Part shown: piece by piece, positions 54,411-64,000 of the stretch
Layout: every line of letters begins with the position of its first letter
Numbering within the stretch: position 1 is the first letter of the stretch
Assembly (NCBI GenBank): GCA_963921795.1
Contig: OY997652.1
Location: 57,186,338-57,250,337, forward strand
Length of the DNA stretch: 64,000 nt
Direction of reading: 5' to 3'
Source: Nannobrachium achirus
Taxonomy: Eukaryota; Chordata; Actinopteri; Myctophiformes; Myctophidae
Translations under genes and position numbers: made by a program
Notes under the pieces: generated by a model
What the model saw: the letters and a program-made list of their open reading frames with translations, nothing else
Database searches by the model: none
What the model was told of the DNA's origin: nothing

Positions 54411-54732
54411 TTGTTTTGTTAGATGCAGCCAACATGTTGTCTTGGCAGAGGCGTTCTGGCTGTATATTTCACAACAATGTGCCTGTTAATGTCACACTGT
54501 CATTGGCTGCACCTGTGTGCTATGCTCGTTTTGATAATGAGACGTCAGCTTTCCCTGTATTCAGTTGTTATTACTCTAGCTCACTGCATGGACGTTCTGT
54601 CTCCGAGCTAGAGTGCCCTAAAAGGGTTTTCAAGCCGCCTCCTACCACATTCTGACTGTCGTGATCATTGCCGTCACAAACAAGCTGCATGTTTAAAGTG
54701 CTCCGTGTTGTTAAATGCTCCCCTATAAATCA
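54411..54732 (+). repeat. 322-bp duplicated segment, copy 2
   Basis: It sits between two copies of another direct repeat (54216-54395 and 54733-54960, both starting TGTCTTGGACTATTAAAAAA), so it looks like an insertion within a tandem duplication. Confidence 0.9.
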
Positions 54733-54969
54733 TGTCTTGGACTATTAAAAAAAATGTCAATGACTAGCCCTCAGCTGCAGTGTTCGGTCACCTATGGTCA
54801 TCTGCATTCCAGCAATGCCTTTTCTTAAAGGCTGGTTATTCCAATAAACTATGGCTCTAAATTACTGCTTTTTTCATTTGAGTTTGTCTTTCCACTAGGT
54901 ACATCAATATGACCACAACAGCATATCTTGTATTGTGAGCATGTGTATCATTAATCTGGTCAAACAAAA

Positions 54970-55230
54970 ACATTGAGTTAATATAATAACAGAAAAATTT
55001 GGCCAAGCTTGAGGAAATCCTTTTCTCAAAAGTGAGCTATGAGAGGCTGGAGCGCATCTTTCAATGTTAGTTCTAATAGAACAGCCCAGAACAAGTCTAG
55101 TAGCCCTGTTGTGTGCAAACCTGTAATTTGATTTAGACATAGATGACCTTCCTTGACCCAGGTTGTCAGAATGTACTTAAGATGAGCACTTCCTCGTGAC
55201 TGCAATACCTCTACCCATGTCATTAACTAT
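54970..55230 (-). pseudogene. LINE reverse-transcriptase C-terminal remnant
   Basis: The minus strand reads NRATRLVLGCSIRTNI, resembling the 'NRAARLVLGC' motif after the RT domain of teleost LINEs. The frame shifts downstream. It is dead. Confidence 0.65.
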
Positions 55231-55827
55231 TGTATGTGTAGGTTGCTGCTAGAGAATGCAGCAAAACCAGCACAGCTTTATCACTGCCAACAGAATGTAG
55301 TTGAAACACGTCCCTCAAGCAATGAGTGAAACTGAAATTACACCCAAAGGTGTGCAAGGAGTCAGGACATACCATGTCATTGTGAAGGCTCTGGGATGTT
55401 GAAAGGTTGTGTCAAAAAATGTCACCAATGATTAGAATCTTGAACTTTTTACTACTTCAGATTGTGGCTTTATAAACTGGGCTGTTTTTATTTTTCATTG
55501 GTACTAGTTGAAATGCTGAATGAAGTGTTGTGTGGCTGGCAGCCATTCCAGTTGACACAGTCAAAGGCAAGCAGCTGTGTAAACCGTAGCGTGTGATCTG
55601 TGGCACCCAAAACTGATGCAAATACTCAAATTCCCATAATCCTTCGGGAGAACAGGAGTTTAGAAACATGAACACAAAACACACAAAACAAGCTTTCAAT
55701 AAAATAAAAGTTCTAACTGGTAGACAAGACAGAATAACTGTAGAACTAAGAGGGCCAAGAGGATGCTGTGGCATACCTCATTCATTCCCTTCTCCAACAC
55801 CTGGATTTATCCCCGGACATTTAGGCC

Positions 55828-55985
55828 GCCGGTCCTATCTGCCGATCCGTGCGGCGGCCGCCGGTCCTACCTGCCGGTCCATGCAGCGGTGGCCGGTCCT
55901 ACCTGCCAGACCTGCCGGTCTGTGCGGCTGCCACCGGTCCTACCTGCCGGTGCGTGCGTTCGAACTGCCGGTCCTGTTCTGTGCC
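55828..55985 (+). repeat. GC-rich minisatellite
   Basis: Four to five units of about 30-36 bp contain CCGGTCCTACCTGCCGGT. It interrupts the LINE-like sequence continuing at 56037. Confidence 0.8.
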
Positions 55986-56036
55986 TGTCCCGGCAATTCT
56001 GCGGCAGATGCCGGTGCCGGGAAGTGTATTCGCTCT

Positions 56037-56270
56037 TTCTGACTGTTATTACCAACACAGGTGCCCCTCAGGGCTGTGTCCTCTGTCCCTTCCTCTACAT
56101 ACACAAATGACTGTATCAGCCCTTCACCCAACAACGTCACATACTTTAAAGTTTAAATACTCTGAATACACTGATGACTGCTTCATGACAATAACTCTAT
56201 TACGGACTTCCAGAACACCATCTCTCACTTTACACAGTGGTGCACTGATAACTATATGAAACATTACATT
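56037..56270 (+). pseudogene. LINE reverse-transcriptase core remnant
   Basis: NTGAPQGCVLCPFLY corresponds to the conserved RT motif 'TGAPQGCVLSP'. Further on, a different frame reads HTLKFKYSEYTDD, matching the catalytic YADD-type box. Frameshifts and stops are present. Confidence 0.75.
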
Positions 56271-56646
56271 GGGATTCATGCATATCCACAATATTGCGAC
56301 AGGTGCTGGATCGAAAAAAGGGAAAACTGAAGAAAAGAATACCTGTAGACCTGTCTTGAGGTCTCACCTGTATGACCTTCAGGAGCCTAATGAATTAGTT
56401 ACAAAATGAACCCACATACCCACTGACATAAAGTGTCAGTGCCACATACCTGTTAAAGTCATTGTTGCCATGAAAAAATAGGTTCTCGGCGTTTGAAGCG
56501 TATGTGGAAGTAGATTCCGAGATAAAGACGTTTCTTTGCAGTGGAGATTACACGCTTCCTGATGCTGGCGGCTGAGCTGCATCATGAGAAATTAAGTTGT
56601 TTCGTTCACCAGCGGCCCTGTGGCCACAGCAGCGCCTGTTTACCTG

Positions 56647-56660
56647 GTAACCATGGTAAC
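56647..56660. promoter_or_regulatory. X-box-like (RFX) palindrome
   Basis: GTAACCATGGTAAC fits the RFX consensus GTNRCC-N(0-3)-RGYAAC. No gene start is visible nearby. Confidence 0.3.
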
Positions 56661-56739
56661 CAGGTAACACATCCCTGGACGTAGATAATGGGGCTGTGGC
56701 GCTGCACCGCCATAATTCTTATCACGTTCCTGGATGTTT

Positions 56740-57060
56740 GATTGGTGCTCACTGCTCACTCATGTGGGTCTGGAGGGGTCTGTTGGTTTTGCCAACATAC
56801 CCCAAGCCACAAGGACATTTAATAAGGTACACCTCAGTAGTAGAACTACAGGTAATCATACCACACATTTTAATAGGTTTCCCACTGTGGGGATGTGTAT
56901 GTCTTAGATTTAGTAAGACACATTGGGCATTCTGTGCAGGTGTACAAGACCTGACCAACTGGTCCCTCAGATTGGGAGGGCTTTTAAACACCACTGCTGG
57001 GGCTTATTTAAATATAATGTTGAGTCTTAGGTCAGATTGTATTATGTGCCAATGTTAGAT
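56740..57060 (-). pseudogene. Penelope-like GIY-YIG endonuclease remnant, copy 2
   Basis: The minus strand reads FKSPPNLRDQLVRS, then GKPIKMCG, then LIKCPCGLGYVGKTNRPL. It is homologous to 21252-22229, without the nested insertions but truncated before the end of the domain. Confidence 0.82.
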
Positions 57061-57605
57061 TTGTACGAGTATCTGAGCACACAGAAAGGAGCATTATTGT
57101 TTTTAGGTCTAATTTTTGGTATGAGGCATTCCTCTTGCGTCTGTGTTCACCACAGATAACCTGTATAAATGAACCGCAAGAGCAGTGAAGTGTAACGTAA
57201 TTTACACATCCTACCTGGTTCGCGGTTTTCTTCCCCCATTCTGAATTCTCATAGACCTTTTTCATATCGCGTCATATAAGAACAAATTATCTCAGCGTTT
57301 TGACTCATATGGATACAAAGAATCAACTGATAAAAGAAAACGCTAATGTTAGAGAAAACAATGTTACTGTCGCTGAATTAGTTACATTTTCACCAGAAAC
57401 AGACTGTATCAAATATAAGTTACTAACTATCATAAACCATACAGAGCCACCTTGCCGACAATATCGCAAAGACTGTTTCTTTATTTTTGGACCGCAATGC
57501 TTATGAGACGATTTTAAGATGACTCAATGTTATTCTCCATAGAGAAATTACTTCCGTGGAACTGGGGGATGAGTGAGTCACGTCATGACTTTGTTGCTCT
57601 ATACA

Positions 57606-57836
57606 CATCTTTACCAATGTTAACATAAACCAGGGGTAGATGGATTTCCAGTTTGACAGTTTGTCTTTCTGGGGGATCTTAAAGAAGAGAATGCCCTTCC
57701 ATGAATCATGTTCTCCAAGCAGAGATTAAATATAGATATGTTAACATGTCTGAATGTGTAGCCCTGAGAAACTCTTGTGTTAACACTGTTAACACAAGTT
57801 ATTATTATTCCCTTTATTCTCATGGTTTATGCAAGA

Positions 57837-57915
<79 letters not shown>

Positions 57916-58394
57916 AAATACTTTATTAAACAGAATGTAAACAGCACAGAAGTACAGTAACACAAAGGAATTATGTGGAAAGAAATACATTTGATTTGAT
58001 CAGTAATTCACATCAGTAGGTTGTAGAAAGATAGATTCATATAAAACATTTTATCAGGTAATTATAACGTAATATAAGTATAGAGCAAACATTAAAACAC
58101 GGTGGGTCTCTTTCAGCAAGAGCCTGATCTAGTATTTTAGTTTTTCTTTTTTTCTTTTTTTGAATCTCATTTCTGACCACCAAAACATTTCAATAAAAAA
58201 CTGAAACTGATAAAAGACTAAAACTGAACTAAGCGTTTTCACAAAATTAAAACAAAACTAGCAAAACATGAAGTAAAAATAAAATAACAGTTGGTTCGGA
58301 TTCTTATAATAGAACACAATCTATTGTCAGTTATTTATTCTAAATGGATGGATGCTACCAACCCATAAGGCATAGAGCAGGGGTCTTCAATGTT

Positions 58395-58483
<89 letters not shown>

Positions 58484-59202
58484 CAACAGAGAACAGACTA
58501 CTACATATTGCTGAAAATAGCTGGTGAATCCCCAGAATAGGGATGCTAGGGTTCAAGGAGTTAATGTAAAACACATTCAAAAACATAATATCATATATAA
58601 TAATAATCACATAAAGATTTGACTCTGTCAGGCAGAAACCTCCTATCTTCACATTTATACGTATTTGTATAAGTTACTGTCCTAGTTGTACTACCATGTC
58701 ACTCAAAAGTAGCAAAAATGAACGGGAGACCCCCCAGTATAATCATATTTTAACTGGGGCCCCAGAAAATAATCATCTTTGAACTGGGGACCCCCAATGC
58801 CTTGCAGTGCAAAGTACTTGGAAAAGTATACTTTGATGACATCATCAAAGTGGACTTTGCAAGCCAACCACCCACAATCAATCCTCTAGTTCTTTTTTTT
58901 TACTATTTCCACTCAATGTTGAAAATGAGTGGTATTCTCCTTTAAGACGAAGCAACACATTGTGAGATTGCAGATCTACATTATTATTATGTTATTATTC
59001 GTATTAATTCACTTATAAAAACACGGATAAAGTAGGAACACCAGGGCGGAAGTTTTTAACCGCATGAACCCTAGCAAAGAGATGTGTTGTGGAGGGGAAA
59101 AGGAGCGTACAAAGGACAGAGCACTGGGGAACTCCGGTCAGTAGTACAGAGGGTTTACGAGTTTAAACATGTTTACCAGATCTTACACAGCTCTGCTGTA
59201 CC
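57606..59202 (-). repeat. Third copy of the kinase gene's 3' end and flank
   Basis: Same orientation as copy 2. It includes only the last codons of the B30.2 exon (AELCKIW and stop, 59171-59202), the RT remnant and the 3' flank with (GATT)n (57837-57914) and a GA tract (58394-58480). Homology ends abruptly at 59202, so no functional gene is possible here. Confidence 0.88.
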
Positions 59203-59224
59203 TCTAACCGTTCCCAGATATGTC

Positions 59225-59760
59225 CTTAATATTGATGACATTGGAAAAGGGATCTCCATATATGGGCATAAAAACGTATGTTAATTAGTAAAGCCAAGCA
59301 GGGCCTTGGCGAGTTAGAGCCTGGGGATCTCCATATACTGTATGGGCATAAGGGGGTACCCTAACAGAGCATCATCTGGGAATGCCCATACTATATGGAC
59401 TTAATATTAACGTTTTCGGGGAAGGTAGGGTGTATATCAGAGTAAAGCAGGCTCTTGGGCAAGTTAGGAACTGGGATTGATGACATCAGAAATCTCCATA
59501 TATGGGCATAAAACAGATGTAGTTTCTGGGAATACCCATATATGGACTTTTTATTTTATTTCATCCTTTATTAATAATAATATATATCCATATGCATACA
59601 CTATGTCATGCCCATACGATCCCTATCTGAACCAGCCACACAGATATGGGGCCATGGCTTGGCCATCTGGCCAGTGATATACACTGTATATCGATGACAA
59701 AAGGAATCTTCATATTGTCATAAAAGAGATTCTGGGGAATACCCATATTTGGACTTTAAC
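59225..59760 (+). repeat. Degenerate repeat with CCATATATGG motifs
   Basis: Units containing GATGACATCAGAAATCTCC followed by ATATATGGGCATAAA recur at about 59230, 59470 and 59690. They are the inverse of the minisatellite motif at 47626-47950 and are also related to intron 7 of both kinase copies (14830-14890, 37330-37420). Confidence 0.7.
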
Positions 59761-61555
59761 ATAGGGTGTCACAGTGACAAGGGAACCAACCAATATAGGC
59801 CTACTGTAAAAATGTGTACTGACTGACTGACACAGAGACAAGCTGCAACATTTCTCATGGTATACTGCGACCTTCAGTCGCAATTAAAGATGGAGGCGTA
59901 ATATCAATGTAGGGACTTTTACTAAGTTTAAACTGTGATTTTTATATGTGCGAGTTGTCGTTTGAGAACGGCACATAAATAAAACAATCGTGGGGAGTAC
60001 AGCTACATAAGTAGAAAACGACCTGTTAATAGTAAAAATGTAATCACAACGAAGCCGCCATCTTTAGAGATGCGCGCGCAACCTTCCAGTACATACTGTT
60101 TTGCCGTAACAAATGTAGTCAGTTGTGAATTTCCCTTGTTGAGGACGGATATGCCACTGGTATATTACGTTTTGATTGTATTCTAATGTGGTTAATTACA
60201 TTATAGGCTGCTGTTATTAGACTCATTTATGAAGGAAACGTTGATCTCATGATAGGCTATGAAACTAATGTTTGTTTTACTGAAATTCATGTGTTTACAG
60301 ATAAATAACCAGACGATAAGCACCATTGCATTAATCCTGTGACACTATTCCTGACCAGTTTCCATAGATACAAGTTTAGATAGACGTATGATTGTATGTG
60401 TATGAGTGAGAAATAGGAAATAAATGATACCAGAAAGATCATTTGTCGTTTGCATTGGTTTATTTGCAAAACAAGGTGTGTCTGTGTGGTTTTCACGGTG
60501 TAAGTCCGTTCTCACAGAGCCCAGTCGGAGGGCTGCGCACAACTCAAGTAACATCTTGTAAATAATATCCGAACAATCAAAGATTAGCGGCAACCATATT
60601 ACAAAATGAGGAAACATTTGAAAGAAGGTAGGCCTGCCTAGAATATTTGGAGCGCAAATAGTGCGGACTAATTAAAATCCTCATACTGTATCACATATGT
60701 TCGGTGAACAACATTTTAATGAATCTGTTGATGATCTGGATTGCTAGAAGACAACAAAATATTAGACCAAATTGTGTCCCATGCAGCACAAATCAGGCTC
60801 CAAATTTGGTATGTTATTCCTCCATAAAGTATCCACTTACTGTACATCCATATAATTAGATTCCAATAAAAATGCATATGGGAACAAGACCTCTTGATCT
60901 ACAGACGAGTTTATGTCAAGGTGCATTGTAAGGGAGGTCTGCCATGGCACTCCTTAACCCTTCATGGATGATCTCAGTTGTAAATAGAAAAAAAAAAAAA
61001 ATACAATTTGGTACCTGGCAAAAGTCACACAAATACCTCTTTTGAGAAGTAGGAACCCTGATCAGATCAGAACCACTAATCTAGTTGTACTGTACATCCT
61101 TAACAGTTTTACTGCCAGATGTTGTTATTTATTTATTGGGTCTGGTGCCAGCAAAAAGCGTCTTACCTTTGCAACGTTACAGTAGATAGACAGATAGACT
61201 TTTTTTTTATTTTTTTTATTATTATTACGCAACATGCACTTGGTGATAGTGGCAGCAGAGGGCGGCCTCATACAAGAATTAATGTGAATTCTGGCCCTGC
61301 ATGGTTGCCATCCATTGAGACCAGTCACTCGCTACAGGGCCAGAGAAATAAACAAGGAAGTGAATTGGTCTCCGTTGATGTTAACGCATAGTGGATTTTT
61401 GAGACCATCATGACGGGAGATTTTTTTACTGTACACGGCGGCGCGACCCCTCATCAGCTTACGGACATCAACAAGAACGAGCGGCCGTATTGGCTTTGAG
61501 CAGAGTAGAAAATTGGGGCGAACGGGAACGTCCGGAGCAGTATAAGAGTTAACCA
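59761..61555. other. No feature recognised
   Basis: Short open frames only, none with a recognisable domain. Confidence 0.4.
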
Positions 61556-61710
61556 CATGAACCCTAAGGTTCTAATTCTGGGGCAAGCTTTCAGCAAATA
61601 TAGCACAACTACAAACTCCAGTTTGTAGGTCAGCTATCTCTGTTGAAGAGATTTAGAGGGGGAAAAAGGAGCAGACCGAGTATGGAGCCCTGGAAGACCC
61701 CGGTCAGCGA
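61556..61710 (-). repeat. Copy of the RT-remnant 3'-UTR segment
   Basis: It resembles 35030-35135 in the same orientation (ACCACATGAACCCTA at its start, CCCCGGTCAGCGAAG at its end), with a degenerate hairpin-module half at 61605-61640. No kinase or B30.2 coding sequence is attached. Confidence 0.6.
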
Positions 61711-61886
61711 AGTATGGTATAGCCTAAATATAACAAAAAATAACTAAACTAAACATACCCCTTTCTTTATTTTTTGTAATCTGCATTATTTAAATGGAAA
61801 ACATTAAAATGTAGCATGGGATATAGCCGGCATGGCTGGAGCCAGGTAATATCCAAAAATAAGAAAGCTAAAAACTTAATTAGTGG

Positions 61887-63000
61887 CCAAGGCCACGAAG
61901 TGGCAATGCCTTGGCCACTCATTGTTATTGGACTTCATCACTATTATTATTATTATTCCGCCACTTTTTCTCTAGCGGCTAGACCGTGCAGTCGCTTTTT
62001 ACGAAACTCGGCAGTATGGCAGAGGACCATGCCAAACGGCTAAAACGCGAAGCTCGCAACAATCGGCCAAAGGGTGGCGCTGTAGGAAGCCTTTGAAAAA
62101 TTCCAACTTTGAACAGGTGTAGCTCATGCCCTGTTTCAGGTACAGCAATGAAACCTGTATACACTTATGCGTCTCCTCATGCCGAACAACTTTTACGCTC
62201 TGACTTTTGACCTCTGACCTTTACTTCTCCCACAATTTTGAATTATATGAAAAACAGTAAAAATGTATCTCCTCCTGGCATTTTCGCGTAACGTGCACAA
62301 AACTTTTTTTACATGAACTTTGGACCAATACGGTCTGAAAAGTTAGGCGGATTTTCTTTAAAGCAAAACATTATTTTTTAATAATTCACTCAATGTTGCA
62401 GTTTTATGCAAATTATTCTTCTGCCTCTAAATCATACATGCAAAGTGACACGTTCATGGCATTTGGCAAATATGTCGAGGGTTAGTCCAAATATCACTGA
62501 AAGCAATCTTACTCGAATTGGCCAAAGGGGGGCGCTATACGAAGCGTTTGAAAACTCAAACTTTAAAGGGGCATAAGTCATGCCTCGTTTCGTTTGAAGA
62601 CATGCAACTTGCTTACACGCGTGCCTTGACTCAAGCTGAAGACATCTGTGTCTTTGTTAAGTAAGCTCCGCCCTTAGATTTTCCGCCATTTGGAGCAGTT
62701 TGTAAAACACTTAAACCCGCTTTTATTCCGGAACTTTCGCGTCACGTACACAGAACTTTTTTTACATGAACTTTGGACCAATATCTAAAGATCTGTCAGA
62801 TCGGATTTTTTTTAAATTTTAAACATGCTTTTTTAATAATTCAATGAATATTGCAAGTTTTATGCAAATTATTCTTCTGCCTCTAAAACATACATGCAAA
62901 GTAAAATTTTCATGAACTACTGTAGAGGGTTAGTCCAAATATCACTGAAACCAATCTTACCCCAATTGGCCAAAGGGGGGCGCTATATCATTTTGAAAGA
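61887..63000 (+). repeat. Transposon-derived tandem array, period about 448 bp
   Basis: GGCCAAAGGGNGGCGCT occurs at 62068, 62516 and 62963, with TTTTTTTACATGAACTTTGG and AATTATTCTTCTGCCTCTAA between. Units are clearly diverged. No protein frame spans it. Confidence 0.8.
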
Positions 63001-63077
63001 AGGCGTCAAGTACATTACATGAAACTTTTTATTTTTTCTTTTCTTTTTTTCCAAAAATGACAGGTCCATTATGTGTG

Positions 63078-63150
63078 ACTGCCATAGTGTAGTGGTCAGT
63101 GAATGTGCCTGGTATACGGATGGTTGTCAGTTCAAACCCCACATCGGGTT
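63078..63150 (+). repeat. tRNA-derived SINE head
   Basis: TAGTGTAGTGGTCAGTG resembles a pol III A box, and GGTTGTCAGTTCAAACCCC resembles a B box about 35 bp later. No proper acceptor stem can be drawn, so it is a SINE rather than a working tRNA gene. Confidence 0.5.
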
Positions 63151-63579
63151 GAGTTGATGTTAACATCCTGGAAGCCCATGGCATGTGCATATGTCAAACT
63201 GTTTAATGTTGACACGTCTGATCTAACTCCAGATCACGTTCATGTTTAAAGGGGTGGTGACATCCAAAAATAAATTTTGAGTTTTTTATGCTTTTTTTAA
63301 TGTTTCCTGGCCTCAATTACACCAAAAAAAACACCAACTTTTAACTTGCAGTCGTTCCCCTGTTATCTGTGGTTTTTTGACGATTTCTGCATAATGAGGC
63401 TCTGATGCTCTGATCATTGGCTCTCGGACAGTGTCGTCACTAGCAGTTAGTGCACCCCCCCCCCCTCCTCCTGGGCTCTACTCTCTCCCTGTTTATATTT
63501 CTCCACAGCCCACGTTTTGAGGAAGTAATCTCTACATTATATTGTCCTTTAATCGTAAATATGGGCATATAAAATACAT

Positions 63580-63786
63580 GTGTCCATTCAAATATCTTAT
63601 TTACATCAATATCCTTCATATCAAGTAGTCAGTTTATGCTTTTGTGAAATAGTGAAAATCGCTATGTATCGCTATGTATTTTCCGCCCTGGCTGCGTCCT
63701 TGGACAGCGCCTCCCTCCTCATTACCGAGGCCGAGGACAGCGCTCTGCTCCCGGAGCAGCAGAGCTCCGTGGAGAGCCTACTATAA
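63580..63786 (+). CDS. Unrecognised short open frame at a GC-rich right edge
   Basis: The last 40 residues (from a second Met at 63664) are Ala/Ser/Glu-rich (LLITEAEDSALLPEQQ) and coincide with a rise in GC content. It may be a first exon or chance. No domain was recognised. Confidence 0.2.
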   Translation: MSIQISYLHQYPSYQVVSLCFCEIVKIAMYRYVFSALAASLDSASLLITEAEDSALLPEQQSSVESLL

Positions 63787-64000
63787 CTCCACGCTGCCCT
63801 GGGCTCCCCCCCACACACACGGGCACGGCGACCCGGCGAGCAGACAGTAAAACGCTATGATAACACAAGCAATAGGTGGTTCTCTAAACGGAGGCATTTA
63901 GCCAAAGATCCGGTAACCTCGGTCCCGGGGTAAGAAAAAACATTCGCGACTCTCGATGCTGTTCGTGTGTGCCTCTTCAGGGCTCAGCTCAGCCTCTGTG

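Noticed and set aside
55668..56259. Long Pro/Cys-rich open frames
   Set aside because: They are created by the GC-rich minisatellite fused to LINE remnants.
63078..63150. Functional tRNA gene
   Set aside because: Promoter boxes are recognisable, but acceptor and anticodon stems do not pair properly; SINE-derived is more likely.

Overview
The window reads as nuclear DNA of a ray-finned (teleost) fish. The evidence is spliced genes with GT-AG introns, a fish-type PRY-SPRY (B30.2) domain, long CA/GT, TA, CT and GATT microsatellites, and a dense load of hAT, piggyBac-like, Penelope-like, LINE and Ty1/copia elements of the kind common in teleosts. I cannot name the species. Only a small fraction is protein-coding host sequence; most long open frames are microsatellite or transposon artefacts.

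The host-gene content is dominated by one unusual gene present twice in mirror image. Copy 1 (+ strand, coding 11429-17460, nine coding exons plus an upstream non-coding exon) encodes a 531-residue RIPK/TKL-like kinase fused to a C-terminal B30.2 domain. Copy 2 (- strand, coding 42957-35157) has the same exon plan with every splice phase preserved. Its predicted product has lost the ATP-binding lysine and the alpha-C glutamate, so it looks like an intact pseudokinase-B30.2 protein. Copy 2 also carries a tandem duplicate of the symmetric 156-nt kinase exon. The genes are convergent and lie in a large imperfect inverted repeat (about 8.55-22.95 kb against 32.93-45.15 kb). A third copy of only the 3' end and flank lies at 57.6-59.2 kb. 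At the left end one minus-strand exon resembles an Mfsd2-type lipid transporter.

The spacer of the inverted repeat (about 23-33 kb) holds a 1.7-kb TIR element, a nested palindrome (26996-27445), a short Ty1/copia retrotransposon (28595-31136) and a piggyBac-like MITE (31587-32545). The copia element has a 5-bp target duplication and an initiator-tRNA internal primer site, encodes Gag and protease, and shows no integrase or reverse transcriptase.

Right of the inverted repeat (45-64 kb) are further foldback and MITE elements, a minisatellite of CArG-box-like decamers (47.6-48 kb), a 513-bp tandem duplication, a TA microsatellite split by two transposons, LINE and Penelope fragments, and a tandem array (62-63 kb). 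Across the window a short hairpin module (core GATCTACAAGCTCACAA facing its inverse) recurs at about 18 sites, several inside hAT elements with different ends. Because the repeat copies preserve unoccupied target sites for each other's insertions, several transposition events can be ordered relative to the duplications.
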